Both the position numbers and the translations under genes were made by a program. Source: Streptomyces sp. NBC_01232 (lineage in GTDB: Bacteria > Actinomycetota > Actinomycetes > Streptomycetales > Streptomycetaceae). From it: a stretch of DNA of 64,000 nucleotides. The notes under the pieces are model-generated. The model saw nothing but the letters and a program-made list of their open reading frames with translations. It searched no databases and had not been told where the DNA came from. The number at the start of each line of letters is the position of its first letter. The stretch's first letter is position 1. Shown here piece by piece: positions 9,422 to 18,106 of this stretch. The stretch spans positions 1,240,001 to 1,304,000 of the forward strand of contig NZ_CP108518.1 in NCBI RefSeq assembly GCF_035989885.1. The letters run 5' to 3'.

Positions 9422-9584
9422 GTCGTCTCTTTCGGATCTTGTCGGTCGGCCCGCGTCGTCCGGTGCCGTGCATCGCAAGGCGGAGGAGCGCCGTTGTACT
9501 GGACGTACTGCGGTGCTCCGACAACGCGGCGAGGTGCGGTGCCGGGCGACGCGGGCCCGGCAAGATCCGAAAGAGACGACCTAG
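9418..9584. mobile_element. Small inverted-repeat element (MITE-like) abutting the SARP stop codon
   Basis: Perfect 24-bp inverted arms lie at 9418-9441 and 9561-9584. The left arm begins CTAGGTCGTCTCTTTCGGAT and the right arm is its exact complement, ending in CTAG. CTAG at both outer ends could be a target duplication of the kind made by IS5-group elements. The inside is partly self-complementary (GCCCGCGTCG near the left, CGACGCGGGC near the right, and CGTTGT...ACAACG in the centre) and has no transposase. It may be a non-autonomous element mobilised in trans. The same fold could act as a transcription terminator for the SARP gene, whose TAG stop it supplies. Confidence 0.6.
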
Positions 9585-9617
9585 CACCGGGCGGGGCGGG
9601 GCTGCGGCGGGGGCCGG

Positions 9618-9836
9618 TCAGCCCCAGGGCATGTCGCCGTTCGTGCCGGCGGAGCCGGGGTGCGGGGGGACCAGCGGCTTGACGACACCCCAGGGCATGT
9701 CGTCGGCCTGCGTGGTGGTCCTCGTGTCCGCCAGGACGGCCGACGCTCCCCCCGTACCCACGAACACTCCCGCAAGAACGACCAGGCAGGCCGCCGCCGT
9801 CGTGTTCGCCGTCTTCACCGTCCGCGTGCTGCGCAT
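9618..9836 (-). CDS. Small secreted peptide with two DMPWG motifs
   Basis: A 72-residue open frame with a strong ribosome binding site (GAGGGGA about 6 nt upstream of ATG). The basic N-terminus MRSTRTVKTANTT is followed by a hydrophobic segment (AAACLVVLAGVFVG) and an ASA-type signal-peptidase site near residues 31-33. The mature part is about 40 residues and carries the pentapeptide DMPWG twice, at residues 46-50 and at the extreme C-terminus, separated by a proline-rich spacer. I do not recognise the family. It is divergent from the second SARP gene. It could be an exported signal or structural peptide, or a cryptic precursor, but no modifying enzyme is adjacent. Confidence 0.65.
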   Translation of the reverse strand: MRSTRTVKTANTTAAACLVVLAGVFVGTGGASAVLADTRTTTQADDMPWGVVKPLVPPHPGSAGTNGDMPWG

Positions 9837-9926
9837 CTGGGAATCCCCTCTCGGTGGATCATCGCTGCCGCTCGCTGCGGCATGAATGGAACAGTAGGGA
9901 CGCCTCCTTTTTCTTCTGTGTTCCAT

Positions 9927-9958
9927 CGATTTCGTGACCCCGGCCGCCCTCGAAATCG
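9927..9958. promoter_or_regulatory. Inverted repeat in the secreted-peptide/SARP divergent promoter
   Basis: An 8-bp perfect inverted repeat, CGATTTCG (9927-9934) and CGAAATCG (9951-9958), separated by 16 bp, lies in the 200-bp divergent intergenic region. It could be a dimeric repressor or activator site for either gene. No protein can be assigned to it. Confidence 0.3.
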
Positions 9959-10036
9959 CCACGATATCGAGGAGACAACGCACTCCACTAGCTTCGTTCA
10001 GAGATTCTTCTCCATGAATCACGGATGGGGCGGTAG

Positions 10037-11914
10037 ATGGAATTCCGAGTGCTCGGGCCAGTCGAGGTACGGCGGGACGGCCACCGGGTCGCGTTCTCCG
10101 GGGCGAAGCTGCACACCGTGCTCGCGGCGCTCCTCGTGGCCCGTGAAGAGGTGATCTCCGACGAACGGCTGTGCCGGCTGCTGTGGGGCTGGGCTCCGCC
10201 GGCCACCGTCAGCGCACAGCTCTACACCTATGTTTCACGCTTGCGCAAGATTCTCGGCGACGAGGTTCTGATCGATCGTAGGCCGCCCGGATATGCCATG
10301 AGCATCGGTAATGCGACCCTCGACCTGACGGAATTCGAGAGGCTGGCGCTCGGCGGCCGCGAGGCATTGATCGCCGAGGACTTCGAAAAGGCAGGTGAGC
10401 TGCTGCGCGGCGCCCTGGCGCGGTGGAACGGACTGCCCTTCGCCAACGCCACGGAATACCTCGCCGACACCGAGGCGCCGCGGCTGACCGAGGCCCGGAC
10501 GGTCACCCTGGAGCACCGCATCGCCGCCGACCTCGCCCTGGGCCGGCACGAGCAGATCACCGGCGAACTGACCGGCCTCGTCGCCGAGTTCCCGCTGCGC
10601 GAGCGCATCCGGTGCCAGCTGATGACCGCGCTGTGCCGGTCCGGGCGGCAGGCGGACGCCATCCACCTCTACCACCACGGCCGCGCGGTGCTCGCCGACG
10701 AGCTCGGCGTGAACCCCGGCGAAGAGCTCCAGTCCACCTACCGGGCCCTGCTGGAGGGCACGCTGGACCGGCAGCCGCGCTCCGCCTCCTCAGCCGCCGT
10801 ACTGACCGGCCCGCGGCGGGACGCTTCCGGCCGCCCGGCCGGCGCTCCGGCCATGCTGCCGCCCGACACCGTCGACTTCACCGGCCGTGAGCCCGAACTG
10901 GAGCTGCTGTGCCGTGCGCTGGCTCCCGACGGGCAGGGCGCCGGGCGGCCCCGCCGGGTGCTGGTCACCGGAATGGCCGGGCTCGGCAAGACCGCCCTCG
11001 CCGTCCACGCGGCCCACCGCTGCCAGCGGCACTTCCCCGACGGGCAGCTGTACGCCGACCTGCGCGCCCCGGACGGCACTCCCCGGCACCCCACCCGGGT
11101 GCTGCGCGGGCTGCTGCGCGCGCTGGGCCCCATGGACGACGTACCGGCCGCCGAGGACCAGGACCAGCTGGTCCGCCTCTACCGCGAGCGGACCCGGGGC
11201 AGGCAGCTGCTGATCGTGCTGGACAACGCCTCCGGGGCCGCCCAGCTGGGTCCGCTGCTGCCCAACACCCCGGAACCGGCGGTCCTGGTCACCGGGCGGA
11301 CGGCCCTGCCCACCGTGGCCGGGGCGCACACCGTGGCCCTCGCCCCCCTGGAGCCCAGGCACTCGCTGGAGCTGCTCTCCGCCGCGGCCGGTCCCGCCCG
11401 GGTGGCCGCCGCGCCCGGTGCGGCGTCCTCGATCGTCGAGCACTGCGCCGGTCTGCCCCTCGCCCTGCGGATCGTCGGGACCCGGATCGCGGCCCGCCCG
11501 CACTCCACCCCGGACCGGCTCGCGCGCAGGCTGGCCGATCCCGTCACCCGGCTGCGGGAACTGCACTCGGGCGACCTGGACGTCCACACCTCGCTGCTGC
11601 CGTCCTGGCGGGCGCTGGAGCCCGAGGTGCGGGCGGTGTTCCCGGTGCTGGCCGCGCTCGGCCCCCAGCCGTTCCCCGCCGCCGAGGCGGCGCTGTCGCT
11701 GCGGCTTCCCGAGGCCGAGGCCGAACGGCGGCTCGAGGCGCTCGCCGACGCGGCCCTGCTGGAGGTCAGCGGCGCGGACGAGTGGGGCCAGCCCTGCTAC
11801 CTGTTCCATCCGCTCGTACGGCTCTTCGCGCTCTCGCTGGACGAGGGTGCGTTGCCCGACTGCGGGAGCTCCGGCCGGACGGAACATAACCGGCGGCTAA
11901 CTCACCGCCCCTAG
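10037..11914 (+). CDS. SARP family regulator with NB-ARC-like ATPase domain
   Basis: A 625-residue pathway regulator. A winged-helix DNA-binding domain (about residues 1-95, LRKILGDEVLIDRRPPGYAM) is followed by the BTAD domain (about 100-245) and an NB-ARC-like ATPase. The ATPase has P-loop VTGMAGLGKTALAVHAA at about 312, 'LLIVLDNA' (Walker B) and the GLPLALR motif. Unlike the first SARP it has no TPR region. The ATG at 10037 is preceded by GGGGCGG. It lies 91 bp upstream of the Cy-A-T NRPS gene on the same strand and is probably its direct activator. No TTA codon was noticed in it. Confidence 0.87.
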   Translation: MEFRVLGPVEVRRDGHRVAFSGAKLHTVLAALLVAREEVISDERLCRLLWGWAPPATVSAQLYTYVSRLRKILGDEVLIDRRPPGYAMSIGNATLDLTEFERLALGGREALIAEDFEKAGELLRGALARWNGLPFANATEYLADTEAPRLTEARTVTLEHRIAADLALGRHEQITGELTGLVAEFPLRERIRCQLMTALCRSGRQADAIHLYHHGRAVLADELGVNPGEELQSTYRALLEGTLDRQPRSASSAAVLTGPRRDASGRPAGAPAMLPPDTVDFTGREPELELLCRALAPDGQGAGRPRRVLVTGMAGLGKTALAVHAAHRCQRHFPDGQLYADLRAPDGTPRHPTRVLRGLLRALGPMDDVPAAEDQDQLVRLYRERTRGRQLLIVLDNASGAAQLGPLLPNTPEPAVLVTGRTALPTVAGAHTVALAPLEPRHSLELLSAAAGPARVAAAPGAASSIVEHCAGLPLALRIVGTRIAARPHSTPDRLARRLADPVTRLRELHSGDLDVHTSLLPSWRALEPEVRAVFPVLAALGPQPFPAAEAALSLRLPEAEAERRLEALADAALLEVSGADEWGQPCYLFHPLVRLFALSLDEGALPDCGSSGRTEHNRRLTHRP

Positions 11915-12005
11915 CCTCGCCCTGCCCCGCAGCAGCGCGCTCCGGCCCGTATCGACCCCAGGCACGCACCAGCCAACGGCCCGTAACACCGAATGGAGTT
12001 GGACC

Positions 12006-15000
12006 ATGACCGAGCTCCTGCCCGCTCGCGCGGACAGTGCCGCGTCCTTCCCGATGACCGAGACGCAGCAGGCACTGATGATCGGACGGGGTGAGGCAGT
12101 CGAACTGGGCGGTATCGGCTGCTACGGATACTTCGAATGGGAGCGCGAGGACCTCGATCCCGCGCGTTTCGCCGCCGCCTGGCGCAAGGTGGTCGCCCGG
12201 CACGACATGCTCCGCGCGATCGGCCGCACGGACGGCACCCAGTGGGTGCCCGCCGACCCGCTGCCCTTCGACATACCGGTCGTGGACCTGCGCGACCTGT
12301 CGGAGGAGGCCGCGCGGGAACGGCTCGCCTCGCTGCGGGACGAGATGAGCCACGTGGTCTTCCCGGTGGGCAGCTGGCCGCTGTTCGACCTGCGGATCAT
12401 CGAGCTGGGCGGCCCGGGGAACCCCGGCCGGGTCCACCTCGGCATCGACCTCCAGGTGCTGGACGCCTCCAGCGCCTTCCAGGTGCTCTTCCCCGAGCTG
12501 GTCGACCTGTACGAGAACCCGGACGCCGAACTCCCGGAGCCCGGGATCGGCTTCGCCGAGTACGCCCGCTGGCGCGCCGACGCCCTGCCGCACACCGAGG
12601 CCTTCCGCACCGCCCGTGCGTACTGGCTGGAGCGCATCCCCACCCTGCCGCCGGCCCCCTCGCTGCCCACGGGCGGCTCCGCCGACGGCGGGCGCGAGGT
12701 GCGTTTCGACCGGCGCGAGCACCGCCTGTCCCCCGCCGACTGGCAGCGCTTCACCGCGCGGGCGCACGAAGCGGGACTGACCCCGTCGGTGCTGCTCACC
12801 GCCGCCTTCGCGGAGGTGGTCCGGTGCTGGGCCGAGGAGTCCGACTTCACCATCAACTACCCGATCTTCCAGCGTCCCGCGGTGCACCCGGACATCGCCG
12901 GTGTGCTCGGTGACTTCACCAATGCCGTGATGCTCGCCGCCGACGGTTCGGGCGCGACCTTCCTGGACCGGGCGCACGCCCTGCGCGACCAGCTCGCCCG
13001 CGACGCGGAGCACGGCGCCTTCAACGGCGTACGGGTGCTGCGCGAGCTGACCCGGCTGCACGGGGTGGGCGCGCAGGCCGGCATGCCGGTCGTCGTCACC
13101 AGCCTGCTCGACTACCCGGTGCGCAGGCCCGTCACGGACCTGGGCCGGGAGGTGTACTCGATCTCGCAGACCCCGCAGGTCTCGCTCGACGTACAGCTGC
13201 GCGAACTGGCCGGTGAGCTGCGCGTCATCTGGGACTTCGTCGACGGGGCGTTCGCGCCCGGTTTCGTCGACGCCGCCTTCGGCGTGTACGTGGACCTCCT
13301 GGAGCGGATCAACGACGACCCGCAGTCCCTGCACACCCGGCGCTTCGACCTGATCCCGGCGGCCGAGCGGACGCTGCGCCGCCAGGTCAACGACACCGCC
13401 GGGCAGATCCCGTACACCACCCTGCACGAGCTGTTCGCCCGGCAGGTGGAGCGTACGCCCGACGCCGAGGCCGTGGTGGACGCCGGCGGACGGCGGCTGA
13501 GCTACGCCGAACTGGCCTCGTACGCCTGGCGGATCGGGCACACCCTGCGGGACCACGGGGCGGCCCCGGGCGAGCTGGTCGCCGTGGTGATGGAGAAGGG
13601 CTGGGAGCAGTACGCCGCGGTGTACGGGATCCTCGCCTCCGGCGCCGCGTACCTGCCGCTGGATCCGTCCGTGCCCCCGGAGCGGCTGCGCCGCCTGCTC
13701 GCCGAGGCCAAGGTCGACCGGATCCTCACCCAGTCCCGCCTGGACTCCCGGATCAGCTGGCCGCCGACGGCCCGCCGCTACCGGGTGGACAAGGACTTCG
13801 AGTCGGGCGCCGACACCCGGCCCGACACCGCGCAGACCCCCGCGGACCTCGCGTACACCATCTTCACCTCGGGCTCGACGGGTGAGCCCAAGGGCGTGAT
13901 GGTCGACCACATCGGCGTGGTCAACCTGGTCCGCGATGTCGCCGAGCGCTTCGAGGTCGGCGCCCGGGACCGGCTGCTTGCCATCTCCGGGCTGCATTTC
14001 GACGCCTCGATCTACGACGTCTTCGGGGTGCTGACCCAGGGCGGGACCGTGGTGCTGCCCCCGCCCTTCGAGCACGCCGAGCCCGACGTCTGGGCCGATC
14101 TGGTGCAGGCGGAGCAGGTCACCCTGTGGAACTCCGTACCCGTGCTGATGGAACTGCTCGTCGGGGAGGCGGAGGTGCGCGAGCGCCGCGGCGGCGGCCG
14201 GCCACTGGAGTCCCTGCGGCTGTCCGTGCTCTCGGGCGACTGGATCCCGCTGACGCTGCCGGACCGGCTGCGGGCGCAGAGCCCGCGGATCCAGGTGGTG
14301 GGTTCGGGCGGTCCGACCGAGACGATCTGCTGGTCGCTGTTCCAGCCGATCGGCGAGGTCGACCCGTCCTGGACGAGCATCCCGTACGGCAGGCCGATCA
14401 CCAACCAGCGCTACTACATCGTCGACCCGGCCGCCTACGAGCGTCCGCTCGGGGTGGTCGGCGAGATGGCCGTGGCCAGCGACGTCGGGCTCGCGCTCGG
14501 CTACTGGAACGACGCGGAGCGCACCGCGAACCGCTTCGTCCACCTGCCGGAGAGCGGCGAACGCGCCTATCTGACCGGTGACCTGGGCCGGTACCTGCCG
14601 GACGGCAGCATCGAGATCCTGGGCCGCGACGACTTCCAGGTGAAGATCCAGGGCCACCGGATCGAGCTGGGCGAGATCGAGGCCGTACTGCGCCAGGACC
14701 CCGGGGTCGGCGCGGCCGTGGTGGTGGCCCCCGCCAGTGCCCACGGGGTACGGCGGCTGCACGCCTTCGTGGTGGCCGACGGCGACGCGGCCGGGCCGGT
14801 GCTGGAGCGGCTCGCCGCCCAGCTGCCGGCCTACATGGTGCCGGCCGCCCTCACCGTGCTGCCGGAGCTCCCGCTGACCCGCAACGGCAAGGTGGACCGG
14901 CTGCTGCTGGCCTCCTCCGCCGGGCGGCAGCAGCAGTCCGCCGACGAGGCGGCCGTACGGGACGGCGGGGACGGGCCCGGCAGTGCGCTGGAGCTGGTGC

Positions 15001-15353
15001 TGTGCGCGGCGGTCGCGGACATCCTCGGCCTGGACGGGGTGGCGCCCGGTGACAACTTCTTCAGCCTGGGCGGCGATTCGCTCAGCGGTACCCGGCTGGC
15101 CGGCCTGCTCAAGGAGCTGCTGGGGGTGCCGGTGCCCGTCAAGACGGTGTTCCAGAACCCGCTGATCCGCGAACTGGCGGAGAGGATCGCCGCGGACGAG
15201 CAGCACGGCGCGGAGGCGGTCGCCGCCGCGGAGGCCTTCGGCGAACTGGAGGCGGACGGGGCGGACGAGCCGGACGCGCCGGCCGGCGACGCGGTCCGGA
15301 TCCGCACGGAGAACACGGTCAGCACGGACGATTCCGAGAGGGGACAGTCATGA
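12006..15353 (+). CDS. NRPS, Cy-A-T tridomain, predicted alpha-methylserine heterocyclisation module (FmoA3-like)
   Basis: A 1115-residue NRPS. The N-terminal domain is a heterocyclisation (Cy) domain: the motif is DLQVLDASS at residues 148-156, that is DxxxxDxxS in place of HHxxxDG. The A domain (about 455-970) has TIFTSGSTGEPKG near 618 and NGKVDR near 960. The carrier-protein Ser is Ser1025 in LGGDSLSG. By-eye pocket residues are approximately D-A-Y-N-V-S-S-C-W-K, resembling Cys-type codes (D-L-Y-N-L-S-x-x-W-K) of Cy-linked A domains and consistent with a small beta-nucleophile amino acid. The stop overlaps the start of the SHMT gene by 4 bp (ATGA), implying coupled translation. The tridomain order and the SHMT neighbour match FmoA3, which makes a 4-methyloxazoline. 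No TE is present, so the chain passes on in trans. Confidence 0.88.
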   Translation: MTELLPARADSAASFPMTETQQALMIGRGEAVELGGIGCYGYFEWEREDLDPARFAAAWRKVVARHDMLRAIGRTDGTQWVPADPLPFDIPVVDLRDLSEEAARERLASLRDEMSHVVFPVGSWPLFDLRIIELGGPGNPGRVHLGIDLQVLDASSAFQVLFPELVDLYENPDAELPEPGIGFAEYARWRADALPHTEAFRTARAYWLERIPTLPPAPSLPTGGSADGGREVRFDRREHRLSPADWQRFTARAHEAGLTPSVLLTAAFAEVVRCWAEESDFTINYPIFQRPAVHPDIAGVLGDFTNAVMLAADGSGATFLDRAHALRDQLARDAEHGAFNGVRVLRELTRLHGVGAQAGMPVVVTSLLDYPVRRPVTDLGREVYSISQTPQVSLDVQLRELAGELRVIWDFVDGAFAPGFVDAAFGVYVDLLERINDDPQSLHTRRFDLIPAAERTLRRQVNDTAGQIPYTTLHELFARQVERTPDAEAVVDAGGRRLSYAELASYAWRIGHTLRDHGAAPGELVAVVMEKGWEQYAAVYGILASGAAYLPLDPSVPPERLRRLLAEAKVDRILTQSRLDSRISWPPTARRYRVDKDFESGADTRPDTAQTPADLAYTIFTSGSTGEPKGVMVDHIGVVNLVRDVAERFEVGARDRLLAISGLHFDASIYDVFGVLTQGGTVVLPPPFEHAEPDVWADLVQAEQVTLWNSVPVLMELLVGEAEVRERRGGGRPLESLRLSVLSGDWIPLTLPDRLRAQSPRIQVVGSGGPTETICWSLFQPIGEVDPSWTSIPYGRPITNQRYYIVDPAAYERPLGVVGEMAVASDVGLALGYWNDAERTANRFVHLPESGERAYLTGDLGRYLPDGSIEILGRDDFQVKIQGHRIELGEIEAVLRQDPGVGAAVVVAPASAHGVRRLHAFVVADGDAAGPVLERLAAQLPAYMVPAALTVLPELPLTRNGKVDRLLLASSAGRQQQSADEAAVRDGGDGPGSALELVLCAAVADILGLDGVAPGDNFFSLGGDSLSGTRLAGLLKELLGVPVPVKTVFQNPLIRELAERIAADEQHGAEAVAAAEAFGELEADGADEPDAPAGDAVRIRTENTVSTDDSERGQS

Positions 15354-16750
15354 GTCTCACCCTGCCCGCGCCCGTCACCGAGCCGGAGCTGCCCACGGCT
15401 CCCGGCGCCGCTCCCGGCCCCGGACCCGACCCCGACCTGGTCGATTTCGCCGGGCACGCCGCACAGCGGCTCAGAGAGCGCGACGGCGCCCTGTACTCGC
15501 TGCTGGCCCGTGAGTCGGCCCGTCAGCGCGACACCCTGATGATGGTCGCGGCGTCCAGCGTCGCGGACCCCTCCGTCCTGGCCTGCGAGGGCAGCGCGCT
15601 CGGCAACCTGACCGCCGAGGGCTTCCCCGGGAACCGCTACCACGCCGGCTGCGGGGTCGCCGACGAGATCGAACGCCTCGCGATCGACCGGGCGTGCGCG
15701 GCCTTCGGGGCGCAGGACGCGATCGTGCAGCCGCACTCCGGCTCCTCCGCGAACCTCGCGGTGATCACGGCGCTGCTGAGCCCGGGTGACAGCCTGCTCG
15801 GGCTGGACCTGGACTGCGGCGGCCACCTCACCCACGGCTCCCCCGCCTCGGTGACCGGCCGCTACTACCGTGCCCACGGCTACCGGGTGACACCGGACGG
15901 GCTGCTCGACTACGACCAGATCCGCGAGCTGGCCCTGGAGCACCGTCCGAAGCTGATCGTCTGCGGGGCGAGCGCCTACCCCCGCAGCATCGACTTCGCC
16001 CGCTTCCGGGAGATCGCGGACGAGGCCAACGCCTATCTCCTGGCCGACATCTCGCACATCGCCGGACTGGTCGCGGCCGGCCTCCACCAGAGCCCCGTCG
16101 ACCACGCCCACGTGACGACCACCAGCACCTACAAGCAGCTGTACGGCCCGCGCGGCGGGCTGATCATGCTCGGCCGGGACGCCCGCAGGCCCGGACCGGA
16201 GCGCGGCACCCTCGCCGCGACCTTGCGCCGCGCCGTGTTCCCCTTCACGCAGGGCACGCCCGACCTGGCGTCGGTGGCGGCCAAGGCGCGCGCCCTGGAC
16301 TTCGTGGCGAGCCCCGATTTCGCCGAGCTCGCCAAGCGGCTCGCGGACGGCGCGCAGGCGATCGCCGAGCGTCTCTCGGACCGGGGATTCCGGCTGGTCA
16401 CCGGCGGTACGGACACCCACATGGTGCTGCTCGACCTGCGCGGCAGCGGGGTCACCGGGGACGTCGCCGAGCAGGCCCTGGAGTCCTGCGGGATCGTCGT
16501 CAACCGCAACCGGGTCCCCGGCGACACCACGCCGGTCCGGGTGACCGGTGGACTGCGGCTGGGCACCAACACGCTGGCCGCGCGCGGCATGGACCACGCG
16601 GTGGCCGCCGAGTGCGCCGACCTGGTCGCCGATGTCCTCGTCGCGCTGCGCGCGCAGGGCGGCGTACTGACGGACGCGCTGCGCGACCGGGTGCGCACCC
16701 GGGTCTCCGAGCTGTGCGCGGCCCACCCCCTGCCGGGGTATCTGCCGTGA
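15350..16750 (+). CDS. Serine hydroxymethyltransferase homologue, predicted alpha-methylserine synthase (FmoH-like)
   Basis: A 466-residue PLP enzyme of the SHMT family with IVQPHSGSSANLAV and the Schiff-base Lys262 in TSTYKQLYGPRGG. It differs from housekeeping SHMT at catalytic positions (E. coli GlyA numbering, aligned by eye). Tyr55 becomes Thr (NLTAEGFPG) and Tyr65 becomes His (NRYHAGCG); the preceding SENY segment is altered, and His228 before the lysine becomes Tyr. These changes fit a re-specialised enzyme. By analogy with FmoH it would join D-alanine and methylenetetrahydrofolate to give alpha-methyl-L-serine for the Cy-A-T protein. Translational overlap with the NRPS upstream supports a dedicated precursor role. 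A housekeeping duplicate cannot be excluded from sequence alone. Confidence 0.82.
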   Translation: MSLTLPAPVTEPELPTAPGAAPGPGPDPDLVDFAGHAAQRLRERDGALYSLLARESARQRDTLMMVAASSVADPSVLACEGSALGNLTAEGFPGNRYHAGCGVADEIERLAIDRACAAFGAQDAIVQPHSGSSANLAVITALLSPGDSLLGLDLDCGGHLTHGSPASVTGRYYRAHGYRVTPDGLLDYDQIRELALEHRPKLIVCGASAYPRSIDFARFREIADEANAYLLADISHIAGLVAAGLHQSPVDHAHVTTTSTYKQLYGPRGGLIMLGRDARRPGPERGTLAATLRRAVFPFTQGTPDLASVAAKARALDFVASPDFAELAKRLADGAQAIAERLSDRGFRLVTGGTDTHMVLLDLRGSGVTGDVAEQALESCGIVVNRNRVPGDTTPVRVTGGLRLGTNTLAARGMDHAVAAECADLVADVLVALRAQGGVLTDALRDRVRTRVSELCAAHPLPGYLP

Positions 16751-17013
16751 CCTTCAGCGGCTTCCCGCCCTCGGCGCTGCGCCTGTACGAGGACCTCGCG
16801 GCCGACAACAGCAAGGAGGCGTGGCGCCTGCGCCACCGCGAGCGGTACGAGCGTGACGTACGTGCGCCGATGGACGAGCCGGCCGCTGAACGGAGCATGG
16901 ATTCGAAGGAGTCGGCCTTCCGGGAGTCGGCCGGGCCGGGTGCAGGCGCTCGGCCCGGCCCGGCCCGGTACACCCGGATGTCCCGCGAGCGAGGAGTTGA
17001 CGTACCGTCATGA
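16747..17013 (+). pseudogene. Truncated DUF2461 (TIGR02453) gene remnant
   Basis: A GTG at 16747 overlaps the SHMT stop and opens VTFSGFPPSALRLYEDLAADNSKEAWRLRHRERYERDVRAPM, which matches the N-terminus of DUF2461 proteins (family length about 210 residues). Similarity stops after about 45 residues. The frame then continues in unrelated sequence to a stop at 17013, giving only 88 residues. The region after the break contains a GC-rich hairpin (16931-16938 with 16951-16958). It looks like the surviving 5' end of a flanking gene trapped inside the cluster. The neighbouring threonine aldolase starts 4 bp before its stop. Confidence 0.6.
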
Positions 17014-18080
17014 CCATCGGGAGTTTCGAGACCGCCGATCTGCGCAGCGACACGGTGACCCGGCCGGGTCCCGGGATGCGGGCCGCGATGGCCGGCGCGG
17101 AGGTCGGTGACGACCTCTTCGGGGAGGATCCGACCGTCCGCGCGCTGGAGGACCGGCTCGGCGGGCTCTTCGGTTTCTCCGCGGCGCTGTTCACACCGTC
17201 CGGGGTGATGGCCAACCAGATCGCCCTCCAGCTCCTCGTCGGCCCCGGCGAGGAGCTGGTGTGCGATGCCGAGGCGCACGTCCTGGCGCACGAGGAGGCC
17301 TCCCCGGCCCGCTACGGCGGGATCCAGACCCGCACGGTGACCGCCGAGCGGGGGGTGATCACCCCGGCCCTGCTGGCCGGGGTGATCCGGCGGGGCAACC
17401 CGTACACGCTCGGTACCCGTGCGGTGGAGGTGGAGCAGACCCACACCCGGGCCGGCGGTACGGTCCACCCGCTGGGGACGCTGCGCGCCGTACGGGAACT
17501 GACGGCCGGCGCGGGCCTGACGGTCCACATGGACGGGGCCCGGATCTGGAACGCGATGGCCGCGACGGGCACGTCGGCGCGGGCGTACGGGGAGACGGTC
17601 GACTCGCTGTCCGTGTGCCTGTCGAAGGGCCTGGGCGCACCGGTCGGGTCGGTGCTCCTGCTGCCGGTCGAACACCTGCCGCGCGCAAGGAAGTTGCGGC
17701 ACGGACTGGGCGGCGGGATGCGGCAGTCGGGCATCCTGGCGGCTGCGGGACTGTACGCCCTGGACCACCACGTGGAGCGGATCGCGGAGGACCACGCCAA
17801 CGCCGGGCTGCTGGCGGCGGGGCTGCGGGACGCGGGGTTCACCGTGCGCCCGCCGGAGACCAACATCGTCCTCATCGAGGTACCCGGCGCCGACGCGGTC
17901 GTCGCACGGGCGGCGCAGGAAGGAGTGCTGGTGACCGCGCCCGGCCCGCGGACGGTCCGGCTGGTCACCCATCTGGACGCAGGAGAGAAGGCGTGCCGGC
18001 GGGCCCTCGAGGTGCTGGTCGCCGTTATGACCGATGTCGTCGCCGCGGCGCGCAACACCGCGCCCGCGGGACACCTGTAA
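17010..18080 (+). CDS. Low-specificity threonine aldolase family PLP enzyme
   Basis: A 356-residue fold-type I PLP aldolase cleaving beta-hydroxy-alpha-amino acids to glycine and an aldehyde. Family marks are DLRSDTVTRPGPGMRAAMAGAEVGDDLFGEDP at the N-terminus, HMDGARIWNA, and the Schiff-base Lys206 in LSKGLGAPVGS. Next to a halogenase, a P450/A-T/MbtH/TE set and an aldehyde dehydrogenase, the likely substrate is beta-hydroxy-(chloro)tryptophan. Retro-aldol cleavage would give an indole-3-carbaldehyde, one step from the indole-3-carboxylic acid starter unit. GAGGAG lies 13 nt before the ATG, which is rather far. Confidence 0.85.
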   Translation: MTIGSFETADLRSDTVTRPGPGMRAAMAGAEVGDDLFGEDPTVRALEDRLGGLFGFSAALFTPSGVMANQIALQLLVGPGEELVCDAEAHVLAHEEASPARYGGIQTRTVTAERGVITPALLAGVIRRGNPYTLGTRAVEVEQTHTRAGGTVHPLGTLRAVRELTAGAGLTVHMDGARIWNAMAATGTSARAYGETVDSLSVCLSKGLGAPVGSVLLLPVEHLPRARKLRHGLGGGMRQSGILAAAGLYALDHHVERIAEDHANAGLLAAGLRDAGFTVRPPETNIVLIEVPGADAVVARAAQEGVLVTAPGPRTVRLVTHLDAGEKACRRALEVLVAVMTDVVAAARNTAPAGHL

Positions 18081-18106
18081 GAAGCGGAAGAGAGCGAAGT
18101 AGCAGC

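Noticed and set aside
11766..16726. Very long minus-strand frames opposite the Cy-A-T and SHMT genes
   Set aside because: They are antisense shadows with no recognisable domain and conflict with clear plus-strand enzymes.
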